A stretch of DNA of 64,000 bases from Zea mays (lineage: Eukaryota; Streptophyta; Magnoliopsida; Poales; Poaceae). How positions within the stretch are numbered: position 1 is the first letter of the stretch; every line of letters starts with the position of its first letter. The stretch lies in assembly GCF_902167145.1 (NCBI RefSeq), contig NC_050104.1, positions 4,030,001 to 4,094,000 on the forward strand, read 5' to 3'. A model generated the notes under the pieces. That model made no database searches. It was not told the DNA's origin and worked only from the letters and a program-made list of their open reading frames with translations. The translations under genes were made by a program, and so were the position numbers. Positions 9,676 to 23,011 of the stretch are shown here, piece by piece.

Positions 9676-11078
9676 ATGGGAGCGCACGAGCCACTGCATC
9701 CCCACAAGCAGATGAGGACATCGTCGTCTTCTTCCAAAGGCGGGTACTTCGTGCCCAGATCCGTGTGCGCTTGGCTTGTCTGCGGCTTCGTCGCCTTGGC
9801 CCTCCTCCACGTCCTGTGCTGCACTCCCCCCGGCACTCAAGAAGCCGTGTTGTCTCCCCTGCTGCAGTACGTCGACGACACATACAACTTCGTCTCATCT
9901 GGGTACGTACGTTGCATTGCATTCATTCACCAGCTTATCTCCATGCATGCATGGTCTGTTTGTCGTTTGCTCACGTCGATCGCTTCACATCCAGGCCGCA
10001 GAGCTGCAACTACACGGAGGGGAGGTGGGTGTACGCGCCGGGCCACGCGCGGCGGTACAACGGCACGGAGTGCCACGTGAAGGACAGCCACGACTGCATC
10101 CGCAACGGGCGGCCCGACACGGGCTACCTGGACTGGCGGTGGCAGCCGGCGGGGTGCCGGCTGCCGGCGTTCAGCGCCCGGGCGTTCCTCTCGGCGGTGC
10201 GCGGCAAGCACGTGGCCTTCGTCGGCGACTCCATGTCGCGGAACCAGGCGCAGTCCCTGGTCTGCCTCCTGGGCGCCGCCGTCCCGCACCGCGTCGTGTA
10301 CCGGGACCCGGACCCGCGCAAGTTCAACCTGTGGCGCTGGGCGTTCCCGGCGTACGACGTGACGGTGTCCTTCTACTGGGCGCCCTTCGTCGCCAGGGCC
10401 ACGGGCAAGGCGCTGAACGACAGCCTGCCGCAGAACATGAACCACGTGCACCTCGACGCGCTCGACGACCGGTGGGCGGCCGACGCCGACACCATGGACG
10501 TGGTGGTCTTCTCCATCGCGCACTGGCCGCTGAACGGCGCCATCTACTACAACGGCAGCGCGCGGATCGGCCACCACGGCCACCAGGAGCTCAGCCCGGA
10601 GGAGGACATCGGCTACGCCTGGCCCATGAAGGTGGCGTACCGGATGGCGCTGGACCGGCTGGTCTCTGGCGCTGGCGCCGACGGCGGCCGGGCGCGGACC
10701 GTGGTCATCGCCACCTTCTCGCCGGGCCACTTCGAGGGCAACACCCTGACCACCATGTGCCCGAGGAAGGAGCCGTACAAGGAGGGGGAGAAGGAGCCGC
10801 GCCACCTCGACATGGAGCTGGTCGGCCTCGTCTACGAGGAGGTGGAGGCGGCGAGGGCCAGGCATGGCGGCGGCGCAAGCAGGGTGGAGGTGCTGGACGT
10901 GACGAAGCTGGCGGTCATGCGGCCCGACGGCCACCCCGGGCTTTACATGCACCGCGACCCGTTCGCGCACGGCGGCCCGCAGCCGTGGATGTCGTCCGAC
11001 TGCGTCCACTTCTGCCTGCCCGGCCCGGTCGATACCTTCAACGAGATACTGCAGCAGATCATCAGGAAGAAGGGGTGA
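9676..11078 (+). CDS. Trichome birefringence-like (TBL/DUF231) O-acetyltransferase, 2 exons
   Basis: The only intact host gene seen. TBL proteins are Golgi type II membrane enzymes that O-acetylate wall polysaccharides; this one most resembles the AXY4/TBL27-like xyloglucan branch (substrate inferred). Exon 1 is 9676-9902, the intron 9903-9994 (GTACGT...CCAG), exon 2 9995-11078. The split codon restores GGG and joins the two frames exactly, giving 436 aa. A single transmembrane segment lies at residues 29-49. The N-terminal PMR5-type Cys-rich domain starts near C80 (CNYTEGRWV). The catalytic GDS motif is at 153-155 (GDSMSRNQ) and the DxxH motif is D411-C-V-H414 near the C terminus, so the Ser/Asp/His set is complete. 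The coding sequence is strongly GC-rich, usual for grass genes. The CACTA element ends about 300 bp upstream. A 432-aa antisense frame over the gene is a GC shadow. Confidence 0.93.
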
Positions 11079-12685
11079 AATTAATTGAGAGTTGACACTG
11101 GATCGTAAACTACTAATATCAATGGGTCTCATCTCATGTTTGAGATTCCTGTCGGTCGTGGTGAGGTAGCTGGACGAATGGATCCATAGATCTCTTGCTT
11201 CGTTTTGATTATATACTCCACTCACGTAGATCTCTATGCGTCTTGTCCTTCGCTAAGCATTTAATTTTGGTCATAGATTTGAGGTAAAATAATCATTTCT
11301 CCTTGGGCCCGGCCATTTGACCTTGGGGAAATTTTAAAAAGCGAAATTTCTCCATAATTTTCTTAGGTAACATGATAGCTAAGGTCATTCTCGGCCGGTG
11401 AGATTTTCATGTGAGTTTTATTCTTACTAAATGACATGCCACATAAACAAACAACATAATATGACATGTAAATTAGTGAAGAGAGATATGAGAGAGTTTT
11501 ATAACATTTTTGAAAGTTCCCTAAACCCTTAACTCTAAAACCTTAAACCCTAAACCCTAAACATTTTTAAACAAAGAACATAATATGAGAAAGTTCTGTA
11601 AGGATGAAACTCCCTCTACACTATTTCTTAGACAAATATTGATATGCCATTTTTGAAAACAGTGTGACGAAACCCTCCATTAAAAATGGCCTAAGACTCA
11701 CTGGGTATTTAGTTGAGTAAAAACGTGCACGCCCGGTCTTTAAATTGTGGCTTTATTCCAAACATCAAGACGTTGTTTGTACTAAAGATAATAGTTAGCT
11801 GCTAAAATTAGATGAAAACATTCAAACAACTCAACAAATGGTTTAGCTATTAGTAATTTTAGTTGAAGACATCCAACCACTCCAATTAACTGTCACCTAC
11901 ACCCTCAACTACTTGTTAATTATTAGCTGGTTTAATACATCTAAAATTAGCTAACAATTAAGCAGCTATTTGTGGGGAGCTAATTTTACTGCAACTTTTT
12001 GACTTCGGCGGATTTTGAAAAAGAAAATTTTCGCTAGAACTTTCTCTGGTAACATGATAACTAGGACTCGATAAATATTTAGCAAAGGAAAGTAGTGCAG
12101 GCCCAGTCCTCTAATTAAGCATATACAAGCGGTGGTAGTGGCAATCTTGTTACTATTGAAGAAATTAGGACAATTGATTTTAATGTAATATGAAATTTAA
12201 GTATGACCATGACAACAGATTTGTACCGAAAGCGTGTATCATGTCAATTAAGATCAAAACTTGACAAGCAGAATCATGTCTAAACAGATTAAATTAAACA
12301 ATATAAATACATGATGAGAGAAAAATGGTTGTACATTTGTTCCTTCCTAACGATCGGGTAGTGAACACGATGTTGAGCAGTCACGCAGAGCGCTTCCCAA
12401 AAACCTTTGGGATGACGTGGTGTGCACTGCGGCGTGGCACACAGGAAGATGTAAAACTAGATGTGTTTGTTGTGTTGTTATTCATTCTACCTCTCACCTA
12501 ACACATGCAAGACCATAGAGAGGACACCACTATTTAAGTTGGATTTTCTTTACCTCAACTAACAAGGTAGGACTAAATGTTTCCATAATACTAAATGTTG
12601 CCACACACCTGTTCATGAGTGTGCCTTCAAGACATTTTAGGACTTATTATGAAATTAAAATGGGATAGACCCAAAAATTTCAACA
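11079..12685. other. Gene 3' flank, no gene seen
   Basis: AT-rich DNA with no supported ORF. 11545-11562 holds a short run of CCCTAAA telomere-like repeats. 11740-11990 has repeated AATTAGCTAAT-like words in both orientations and may be an old miniature transposon, but I could not find clear ends. The region after about 12500 may be LTR sequence of the Copia remnant that follows. Confidence 0.5.
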
Positions 12686-15196
12686 ACACCCACTAAACCT
12701 TGAAGTCCCATCATGACTTTGCTTCAACCCACTACTATTTAATATACAAGAGTTTCAATAAAGACGGTTAAGTTAAACTTTCACATGGATCATTAAGCTA
12801 TGCCCATTCACAACTTGAACAATAGACTAATCATAGAATTACAAGTTTTGTGCAAACAAGTTTAACTTACAGATAGCCGATACTTGACCTCTAGTAGGCT
12901 ACTTAGCTGTTTGGAGCAAATAGGTCATACTCACTAGTACCTTCACAAGCTTAATAGAGATAACTCAAATCTTACAGAATGTGACCGTCTAATAGTCAAA
13001 CTCACATAGGTGTATTCTTTTAAGAATTTTATGTAGGGCAACATCTTCAATACTTGAAGCCAATTGAATAAAATAAGGCTATTGCCAAGCTACATACAAG
13101 AATTGAGAGTATTACATCCTTCTCGAGTGAGTTAAATAGGTTACTCTCATGCTAACCTCTAGCTTGTACTTCCTAGATCGTAATTTATGAGATCTTTGAT
13201 CACATAGGTTGGGTTATCACTAGGGAATAACTTATACAGTTCTTAAAATCATCTCCTTGAATCTTGTGTCTATCACATTATGTTACAACCCCATAGTGAA
13301 CAAATCAAATAGATTTTTGTTAATGCATATATAATCCATGGTAATTACTCCACAGTTTCTCAGTTTTGTAACTTATTTTAACTGTCTCTTGATGTGTAAT
13401 GATGACTTCATATTGTCCTTAGAATTTTCTACCTTATCAATCACCATTTGATTATCATTGTTCATAAGAATTGTCGTCAATGGTTTCTCGATAATAGGCA
13501 AGTCCATCAATAGCTCATGAAGCTAATCGGTCTCCACTGTAGATATGTCTAGTGCTGCGAGTTCTGGTTCCATAGTAGATCTCATCAATATGGTGTATTT
13601 GTGTGATCTCCAACTGCAACACCTCCAAGAGTGAAAACATATCCACTTGTGGCATACAACTCATCCACATCGGATATCCAATTGTCATAATTGTATCCTT
13701 CTAATACAACATGATAACCAGAATAATGAATTATGTAATCCATAGTACCACCAAGTTGTTCATTACATGCTCTAGCGCATGCCAATGAACATCTCCTGGA
13801 TTACTAGTAAATTGGCTCAATTTGTTGATAGTAAAAGAGATGTCGGGCCTCATAGCACTGATGAGATACACGAGTGATCCAATAATTTATGAATATCTTA
13901 ATTGGTCTCTACCAAATTCTCTTGTTGTTACAAAGGACAAAACTAGGACCATAGGTTGTTGGAGACAGTTTGCTACCTTTATATCCAAAATGACTCAACA
14001 TTTTATCCACATAATGAGATTGTGTTAGAGTAATCCCACTACATCCCTTGATCAACTTGATGTTTAGAATAACAGCAGCCTCACCGAGACCCTCCATTTC
14101 AAAACTTTAGCACATGAAAGACTTGACCTCATTGACCATGTCAAGACTTGTTCCAAAGATTAGTATGTCATCAACATACAAGCACAACATGACTCATGAT
14201 GGTAGTATACACTCACTCTGGGCATAAAACCCGAGCCCGAAGCTCGAAATCCGAAAAACCCGAACCCAAACCCGTATAGCCCAATACCCGATACCCGAAA
14301 CGTTTATGCGGGCAGTAAAACTTAAAACCCGATATTATTTTGGGCTTAATTGGGTAGCAACATCCGGTACCCGAAATACCCAAATACCCGAACTATACAA
14401 ATATCACCACATGCGTCTATAGTACCAGTACTAATGTTGTTTTTCTTTGCCCAGTTGACATACTAGCTCTTGCTCTTCCGTCCAGTGTGCCAGCACGCCG
14501 TGGTGCAGACGTGCAGTACTGCCGTAGCACCTGGCCGGACTGCAACAGCTAGCAGTCCATCACCCAACCGACCAACCATCAGTCATGCTTCCGGTTCTAG
14601 AGTTTGCTATTTCCTCAACTAATCAAGATCAGTTTCACGGTGAAATATTTCCTAGTTTGCTCATTTTCTACTCTCACTGCATGCTTATGACTCAAAAGCC
14701 CGAACTGCATGCTCATTTTCCAGTGTGCTTCTGGTTCTAGAGTCTAACTACATGCTCATTTTCTAGTGTTTGATTCTTGATATTTTTTGTAAAAATACAT
14801 GTGTAAATATTTGATGTCACATTGATCTGCAACGAAATCGGGTAGAACGGGCTACTCGTACCCGAACCCGAATTTTTCGGGTACCCGAATTTTCGGGTTT
14901 TGCTTAAATTAGGTACATATTCGGGTATTGTTTCTGAAAGCTTGAATTGTCAAAGCCCAAACTACCCGACCCGAAAATTTGGGCTAACCCGAATGCCCAG
15001 CGTGAGTATACACATTGATTAGCCTTATTAAAACAAAAGCCTGCTCATATAAGTGCCAAATAGAATTTCTCATTTCATTGCTTAGGTGCTTGTTTCAATC
15101 CATACAAAGATTTATATAACTTACAAACCTTGTCCTCATGACGCTTTACTACAAACCTATTAGGATGTGTCATGTAGATTTCCTCTTCTACCTCTC
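12686..15196 (-). pseudogene. Copia retrotransposon remnant (RT and RNase H), interrupted by a hAT element
   Basis: Read on the minus strand from 15196 downward, the stretch gives Copia pol in order. The RT segment KSLYGLKQAPKQ lies at about 15080-15120. After the hAT insertion come the catalytic YVDDILIFGT (about 14155-14190) and LGEAAVILNIKLIKG. The RNase H region follows, with NWISDVDELYATSGYVFTL (about 13620-13680) and KDNMKSSLHIKRQLK (about 13370-13420). There are many stops and frameshifts. Downstream on that strand, TGTTGAAATTTTTGGG near 12686 may be the 3' LTR start. Everything upstream of RT is missing where the Sirevirus begins at 15197. The strand and lineage match Tork/Tnt-like Copia rather than Sirevirus, judged by motif wording only. 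Confidence 0.8.
14213..15005. mobile_element. hAT-type non-autonomous transposon with 8-bp TSD
   Basis: The element is 793 bp and flanked by a perfect 8-bp duplication GTATACAC (14205-14212 and 15006-15013). Its ends are TCACTCTGGGCAT and, on the other strand, TCACGCTGGGCAT, a 13-bp inverted repeat with one mismatch. Removing it rejoins the Copia RT reading. The subterminal 150 bp at each end is packed with ACCCGA / TCGGGT words in both orientations, which probably served as transposase sites. It has no transposase ORF. Confidence 0.88.
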
Positions 15197-16492
15197 TAAA
15201 AGGGAAATGGCCAACCATATGGATTAACTAGTTTCCTAAGTTGCAAATTCAGGTACTCAGAAAATGCTTCAAGAAATATCAACCCTAAAAACCACGCATC
15301 GCGGATCGTCCTCTAAAGAGGATTGTCTAGAATAACATAGATTATTCTGGACATGAGTTCTTTTTGGGAATTTCACATGTGCTCGAACCGTCCGGGCCCT
15401 TCCGGCGGACCGTTCACGACTCCTCGATGACTTTAGACAGGAACTGTGCAAAATGAACATCTCTACATCGAACTATCCTAAGAAGAGAAGGGCACAGTCC
15501 GGCCTCAGGAACGAACCGTCCGCCCATTGAAAACCAGAAAAACCCGAAGGTGCTGGGTTTGGTAAAATGATTTTTAGCGTCCACGTGGACCGTCTGGAGG
15601 CACGACTAGACTGTCCATGTCTGCTTTATTTGACATCTGATGACACATTTAATGCGATTATAACCATTGATTTTGTCGTTGAAACTGACCGTTGGAAATC
15701 CAGTCGTTGATATGTAGGGGCAAACCGTCCGGACCGAGGGCGCGGACCGTCCGCGTGTGGCAGAACGAGGGCAACGACTAGGAAGGAGTTGGTGGCTATA
15801 AATACAACCCCAACCACCTCCATTCAATTCGTCCAAGCAGTCATTCCTTCACATTGATTGCAAGAGTAAGTCCTCACTCTAAGCCACACTCAAAAGCCTC
15901 AAAACTCCTCCAAGTGCCACAATTGTGATTTGTAATATCTAGTAACTAGCACCATGGAGAGCCTTTAGACAGAGTGTGATCTTGTCTTTTCTTGTTGCTT
16001 GGTTTTCTTGATCATACTTTCTTCCTCTCCTTCTAAATCCTCATTGACTTGTAAAAAGCTAGCAAGAGATACCTAAGTGTGTGGTGATCCTTGCGGGGTC
16101 TAAGTGATGAGATTAATAAGAAGCACTCAACCAGCCTAAGTGACCATTTGAGGGAGGGAAAGGGTTGAAAGAGAGCTAGCCTACGTGGCCTCCTTAACGG
16201 GGGTGGGTTCTTCGGAACCGAACCTCGGGAAACAAATCATCGTGTTCATTTGTGTTGATCATTACTTTGCGATTTAATTCTCCCTCTCCCCTCTCTCTAG
16301 TTCTCTTGTTTGCGATCATTTTGAGTTGGCTTCCAAAGTAATCCGTAATTGATCGAGCAACTCTAAGCAAGAAGAACTTCTCTTCCACACTCTAATTTTA
16401 TTTATACTCGTTCTAGCGCTAACCTCGGTTGAAGTTTGTGTTCAAAGTTTATATTTTTAGGTCGTCTATTCACCCCCTCTAGGTGACTTTCA
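15197..16492 (+). repeat. 5' LTR of the degenerate Sirevirus
   Basis: Starts TAAAAGGGAAATGG, a mutated TGAAAGGGAAATG, and ends GACTTTCA just before the PBS. A TATA box TATAAATA is at 15797-15804, preceded by CGGACCGTCCG-type palindromes (15385-15760). It is shorter than the 3' copy, with an apparent deletion near its left end. Confidence 0.82.
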
Positions 16493-16540
16493 ATTGGTAT
16501 CAAAGCCCGTTACTTCATTAGAGTATAAAAACTCAAAGTG

Positions 16541-18965
16541 ATGTCGGGTGAACATGCCAAGAACAAGAAGGTGCCATCGGGTGAGATTAAGATATCCTGT
16601 GATAAGCACAAGCACAAGAAGCACAATGAAGAGTCCACCGGCTCCACTAAGTCGCACAAGAAGAAAGGCAACACCAACAAGAAGATGATAAAGAAAGTGG
16701 TCTACTACGAGACTAACTCCTGCGCGCCATCGACATCGGACGCCGAATCAGCCTCCTCCAAGCACAACAAGCGCAAAAAGAGTAACCAAATTCCTTTTTG
16801 TTACCCTCACATTCCAAAGTGCATGCAACTTCTTTCGGTCCCATTAGGCAAACCTCCTCAATTTGATGGACATGAGTGTGCAATGTTGAGTGATAAAATG
16901 AGGCATCATCTAACCACACTCCACGAAAGTATTTGGGATATTGTTGAGTTTGGTGCATAGGGTCCACAAGTTGGAGAGGAAGGCTATGATGTGGATGAGG
17001 CTTCCCAAATCCAACATTTCAACTCCCAAGCCACCACCATACTCCTTGCTTCCTTATGCAAGGAGGAGTATAACAATGTGCAAGGGTTGAAGAGTGCAAA
17101 AGAGATTTGGGAAGTACTCAAGATGGCGCATGAAGGTGACAAGGTCACCAATATCACCAAGAGGGAGATGATCGAGGGATAGCTCGAACAGTTCATCCTC
17201 AACAATGGAGAAGAGCCACAAGCCATATACAACTGGCTCAAGACGATGGTGAACTAAGTCTGCAACCTCGAAAGCACCAAGTGGGGACGACCACGAAGTC
17301 ATCAAGCTCATCCTAAAGTCACTGTTTTTCGTAAACCTACACAAGTTCAATTAATTCGTGAAAAATCCTAGTTAGAAAAATATGTATCCCGATAAGGTTA
17401 TTGTTAAGTTTGTAAGCTTTGAACTTATGGTCAAAGTCTCAGGACACATCGACAACATGGACCATTATGCCATCTCTACACCTGAACCACAACCCATTGC
17501 CTTTTAAGGCAATGGAAGAAAAGCAGGAAACTATACCAAGCAAGGGATCTCGAATCGACACCTCCAAGCTTGACAATGAGGAGATGGCTCTCATCATCAA
17601 GAGCTTCCGGCAGATCCTTAGGCAACAGAAGGGAAAGGACCACAAATCTCATTCCAAGAGGGTTTTCTATTAAATTAGTGTGGTATGTTCGGTCATTATA
17701 TTACTAAATGTCCATATGCAAGTAATAGTGACAAAGACAAAGATAAGAAGGGAAAGAAGAAGATGAAGAAGAAGAAGTACTAACACAAGAAGAGCGGTGA
17801 AGCACATGTTGGGAGGGAATGGGACTCCGACGAGAGCTCCACCGACTTCTCCTCTGACGAGGATGTCGCCATCAACAAGGGACTTATCTTCCCCAACATT
17901 GGCCACAAGTGTCTCATGGCCAAGGAAGGTAAAAGAAAGGTATAACCTAGAACCACCCCAAGTGTACTACTTCCGATGATGAGGATGATTTTAGTGATAA
18001 TGAAGAAGGTTTGTCATTGCTTTTCATAGGCCTCAATCCTAGCCAAATTAAGAAAAATAAATGAATTATTGAGATCCATTAATGAAAAGGTGATGTCTTA
18101 GAATGCTAAGAAGAGTTGGTCACTAAGGAAATGAAAAAGATAGAAAAGACCTTAGCTCATGAAAAGGAAAAATGCAAGAACTTGACTAATGAGCTAAAAA
18201 CTTGTAATGATTTAATTTCCTGTCTTAAATCTAAGAATGCCAATTTGATTGCTAAGATTGAGGAATTGAATGCTTGCCATGTTTCTACATCTACCGTTGA
18301 GCATGTTACCATTTGCACTAGATATAGAGATATTGATGTTGATGCTATTAGTGATCACCTTGCTTTAATTAAAGACCAAAATGATCACATAGCTAAATTG
18401 GATGCTAAAATTGTTGAGCGTGAACTTGAGGATGAGAAATTTAAAATTGCTTGTAGCATGCTCTATAATGGGAGACGCCCTAACATTAAGGATGGTATTG
18501 GCTTCCAACCTGGGAGTCAAGACAACACTAAACTTAATGCCCATGGAAACAAAATTCCACAATTTGTGAAGGGCGCTTCTATGATGCAATATAGGGAAGA
18601 TTACATTTTATATCTTGAGAACTATCATGCTGATAAGATTAGAATAATTCAAGCCAGGAAATCTCATTCTGTTGTTCATCATGCTTATATTTACAAGAAT
18701 AAGGCATCTAGCTCTAGGCATTCTATTTCTCATAAAAAAATTGTTAAAATGCCTAAGAAAAGGATTGATGATGCATCTCATGAGCCTGGATTATCTTTTA
18801 AGACTTTTGATGCGCCTTTTGTGCTTATTGGCAAATCTGGTAGAGTTATTGCCAAATATGTTGGGGCATGCACAAGAGCCCAAAGACTTGTGTTTGGGTA
18901 CCCAAGGTGCTTGTTTCTAATGTAAAAGGACCCAAGTCCATTTGGGTACCTAAGTACAAGGCCTA
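16541..18965 (+). pseudogene. gag: Sirevirus gag pseudogene
   Basis: The reading starts at ATG 16541 with a Lys-rich N terminus, then the Gag signature PLGKPPQFDGHE (about 16840-16880) and KEIWEVLKMAHEG (about 17100-17135). Stops interrupt at 16958, about 17180 and 17256. A zinc-knuckle remnant (CGMFGHYITKC, about 17681-17715) has lost its first Cys to a stop. From 18116 to 18925 a 269-aa frame survives, opening with a coiled-coil-like Lys/Glu segment and a basic tail as in Sirevirus Gag. No functional product is expected. Confidence 0.8.
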
Positions 18966-18970
18966 AATCT

Positions 18971-21900
18971 ATGTTGCAGGTTTATGCATCCGGAGGAACA
19001 AGTTGGATAATCTCGAGCGGGTGCACAAACCATATGACAGTGGGAAGAAGGTGCTCTCCTCATATCAGAAAAATAATGATCCCTAAAAGGCAATCACATT
19101 CGGGGATGGAAATCGAAGTATGGTCAAAGGTCTGGGTAAAATTACTATACCTCCTGACCATTCTATTTCTAATGTTTTTTATAGAATCTTTACATTACAA
19201 TCTGCTTTCTGTATCCCAATTATGCAGAATGGACTACAACTATTTATTTACTGATGTTGATGTTACCGTTTTTAGAAGAAGTGATGATTCACTAGCTTTT
19301 AGGGGAGTGTTATAGGGACAACTACATTTAGTTGATTTCTCTAATGACAAAGCCGAAATGGACACTTGCCTAATTGCTAAGACTATTATGAGTTGGCTCT
19401 AGCACCACCGACTTGCCCATGTTGGGATGAAGAATCTTCAAAAACTTCTAAAATGGGAACACATTTTAGGACTAACTTATGTTCATTTTTAGAAATACAT
19501 GATTTGTAGTGCATGCCAAGAAAGGAAGCAGGTTGGAGTTCATCGTCCACACAAGAACTTCGTGACGACCGAGAGGTCGTTTGAGCTATTCCGCATGGAT
19601 CTATTCGGTCCGATTGTTTATATAAGCATCAACATGAGTAAGTATTGTTTTGTTATTATGGATGACTATTCTTGCTTCACTTGGGCGTTCTTTTGCAGGA
19701 AACATCACAAACCCAAGAGACTTTGAAGAAATTCTTGAGACAGGCTCAAAATGAGCTTGGATGGAGAATCAAGAAGATTAGATGCGATAATGGACGGAGT
19801 TCAAGAACTCTCAAATTGAAGGATTTTTGAGGAGGAGGGCATCAAGCATGAGTTCTCTTCTCCCTACACACCTCGACAAAATGATGTTGTGGAGAGAAAG
19901 AATAGTACTATAATGGATATGGCAAGAACAAGAACCATGCTTGAAGAACACAAGACATCAGATCGATTTTTGGTGGAGGTGATTAACACCGCCTGCTACT
20001 CCATCAACCAGCTCTACCTTCATCAAATCCTCAAGAAAACATCATATCAACTCCACACTGGTAAAAATCCTAATGTTTCTTATTTTTGTGTATTTGGGAT
20101 AAAATGCTTTATTATGCTAAAGAGAGATAGAAATTCTAAATTTGCTCCTAAATCAGTATAAGGCTTTTTAGTTGGTTATGACTCAAACACAAGGGCATAT
20201 GGAGTCTTCAACAAGTCGACTAGATTAATTGAACTTTCTTGCAATGTTGTGTTTGATGAGACTAATTGTACTCAAGTAGAGCAAGTTGATCTTGATGAGT
20301 TAGATGATGAGGAGGCCCCATGCATCGCACTAAGGAACATGTCCATTGGATATGTGTGCCCACAAGTGCCCGAGGAGCCTACACCAATACACGATCAACC
20401 TTCATCCTTCATACAAGCCTCTCCACCAACATAAGATGAGGAACAAGCTCAAGAAATTAAAGAACAAGTTCAAGACAATGAGCCACCTCAATAAGATGGC
20501 ATTGGTCAAGGAGGAGATGAAGTTGAACAAAAAAGGAGGATGAATAGGAGATTCAGGTTTCAAGAACACCACACCCAAGAGTCCACCAAACAATTCAGAG
20601 GGACCACCCCCATCGACTCCATTCTTGGTGACATTCAAAAGGAGGTAACCACTTGCTCTCGAGTTGCTCATCTCTATGAACATTACTATTTTGTGCCTTC
20701 TGTTGAGCCTTACAAGATTCAAGATGCACTAAGCGATCCGGACTGGGTGATGACAATGCAAGAGGAGCTCAACAACTTCACTAGGAATGAGGTTTGACAT
20801 TTAGTTCCACATCCTTACCAAAACGTTGTAGGTACCAAGTGGGTTCACAACAAATAGGATGATCAAGGTGTCGTGACTAGGAACAAAGCTCGACTTGTGG
20901 CCAAGGGGAATTCACAAGTCGAAGGTATGGATTTTGATGAAACCTATGCACCCATAGCTAGGCTTGAGTCAATTCACATATTACTTTCCTATGCTACATA
21001 CCATGGCTTTAAGTTATATCAAATGGATGTGAAAAGTGCCTTCCTCAGTTGTGCTATCAAGGAAGAGATATATGTTGAGCAACCTCCCGGATTTGAAGAT
21101 TGTGAGTATCCTTCACATGTTTATAAGCTCTCAAAGGCGCTTTATGGGCTTAAGCAAGCCCCAAGAGCATGGTATGAATGTCTAAGAGACTTTCACATTT
21201 CTAATGCTTTCAAAGTTAGAAAAGTTGATCATACACTCTTTACTAAAACAATTGACAAAGACTTGTTTATATGCCAAATCTATGTTGATGATATTTTCTT
21301 TTGGTCTACTAACTAGTCATCTTGTGAAGAGTTTAGTAGGATCATGATACAGTAGTCTGAGATGTCCATGATCGGGGAGTTGTAGTATTTCCTTGGATTT
21401 CAAATCAAGCAACTACAAGAGGGCACATTCATCACCCAAACGAAGGACACTCAAGACATACTTAAGAAGTTTGGGATGAAGGATGCCAATCCCATCAAGA
21501 CTCCTATGGAGACGAATGGGCATTTCGACCTCAACACATGAGATAATTCAGTAGATCAAAAGGTATACCAATCTATGATTGGTTCATTCCTTTACTTATG
21601 TGCTTCTAGACTAAACATTATGCTTTATGTATGCATGTGTGCAAGATTCCAAGCCGACCCTAAGGAATGCCACCTAAGGGCCGTAAAGATAATCTTAAGA
21701 TACTTAGTTCATACTCCTAACTTTGGGCTATGGTACCCTATGGGATCTACCTTTGATCTACTCTGGTATTCAGATGTTGACTATATAAGATGTAATGTTG
21801 ACATGAAGAGCACATCAGGGACTTGCCAGTTTTTGGAGAGATCCCTGGTGTCTTGGGCTTCAAAGAAACAAAATTTAGTAGCTCTATCCACCGTCGAGGC

Positions 21901-22204
21901 TAAGTACATTACTGCAGGGAATAGTTATGCACAATTACTCTGGATGCGGCAAAGCCTTAGGGACTATGGATACAAATTGAGCAAAGTCCCTCTCCTATGT
22001 GACAATGAGAGTGCAATCCGCATGGTGAAGAATCCTGTTGAACGCAGCTGCACTAAGCATGTAGACATCCAATATCACTTTCTAAGAGACCATTCTCAAA
22101 TGGGAGATATCGTTAGTGACTATGTTAGTGCCCATAAACAATTAGCTGATATCTTCACCAATCCCCTAGATGAAAGAGGTTTTGTGAGCTTAGGAGTGAA
22201 CTAA
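18971..22204 (+). pseudogene. pol: Sirevirus pol pseudogene (PR, INT, RT, RNase H)
   Basis: Domains are in Copia order but split by stops and frameshifts. Protease is WIISSGCTNHMT (about 19004-19040); the catalytic Asp of the usual DSG is Ser here, so it is dead. The pre-integrase zinc region includes HVGMKNLQKLL and CSACQERKQ (19415-19530). The integrase core has FRMDLFGPI and VIMDDYSCFTWAFF (19590-19700). RT comprises KARLVAKGNSQ, the KSAFLS segment, LYGLKQAPRAW and the catalytic YVDDIFF (20885-21300). RNase H (21575-22204) ends QLADIFTNPLDERGF. Broken pieces total about the normal pol length. Inactive. Confidence 0.87.
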
Positions 22205-23011
22205 ATATCTAAGATTCTCGGAACCTTGATTGAAATATTGCACACATTGCTCATTTCATACCTTCGATCATGGCATATTCTCTTTCATTTGGTACAAATG
22301 CATATTTCTTATTCTTTTTGTGCCAAGGCTAAGACTAAAGTGCTTCCAAGTGTATTTTCATACATTGTTTTAGATTGAAAGGGAAATGGAGTTGAAGGCA
22401 AAGGCAAAGCTTCCACCGCATCTCCGTCGGTATCAAATGTCATCTGCCTAACTCATGTACTTAAATCCATATCTCTCTTATTAAAAGCCCCCATATTTCT
22501 TTGTTTTTTGGCGCTTAATGCCAAAGAGGGAGAAATTAATAGGCCAAAGCAAAAGGACCGCACCACCACTTTGTTTTGAAAACCTTTTAAATCTTCCAAA
22601 TTAGTACTATTGCATTTGCGAAAACCCTCTTGAAAGCTAAGAGGAGAAAAATATTTAAGCCAAAGGGGATAACTTATTCACAGGGAGCTTTTATTTGGCC
22701 AAGGAAAAGCATTTGAAAAGGGGGAAGAATCTTTCAAAATTAGAAATGCTTTTGAAAATTCCATTATTATACCTTAGGCCAATTGCAAATGAATTTGAAA
22801 AGATTTTACCACAAGATTTGCAAAATCAAGCTATGTAGTGCAAATGTGGTCCAAAATTTTAAATATGTCTAAAACATACATATACTCTTAGAACTGCTTT
22901 CATTTCAGTAACTTACACCTCTTGTCAAATTGCAAACTAGTTACATTTTATACACTTCATATTTGCTTTGGTTTGTGTTGTGATGGCATCAATCACCAAA
23001 AAGGGGGAGAT
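22205..23011 (+). other. 3' untranslated region of the degenerate Sirevirus
   Basis: AT-rich, no ORF. Purine boxes of the multiplied polypurine type occur at about 22527-22534 (weak), 22715-22725 and finally 23000-23011 next to the 3' LTR. Confidence 0.7.

Noticed and set aside
9927..11225. 432-aa antisense ORF and a 439-aa second frame over the TBL gene
   Set aside because: Both are by-products of the very GC-rich exon 2; neither shows a domain, and the TBL frame has all family motifs.
11545..11562. Telomere-like CCCTAAA repeats
   Set aside because: Only two to three units; too short for an interstitial telomere tract and common by chance in AT-rich plant DNA.
11740..11990. Possible Tourist-like miniature transposon in the TBL 3' flank
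   Set aside because: Words repeat in both orientations but I could not find matching ends or a TSD.
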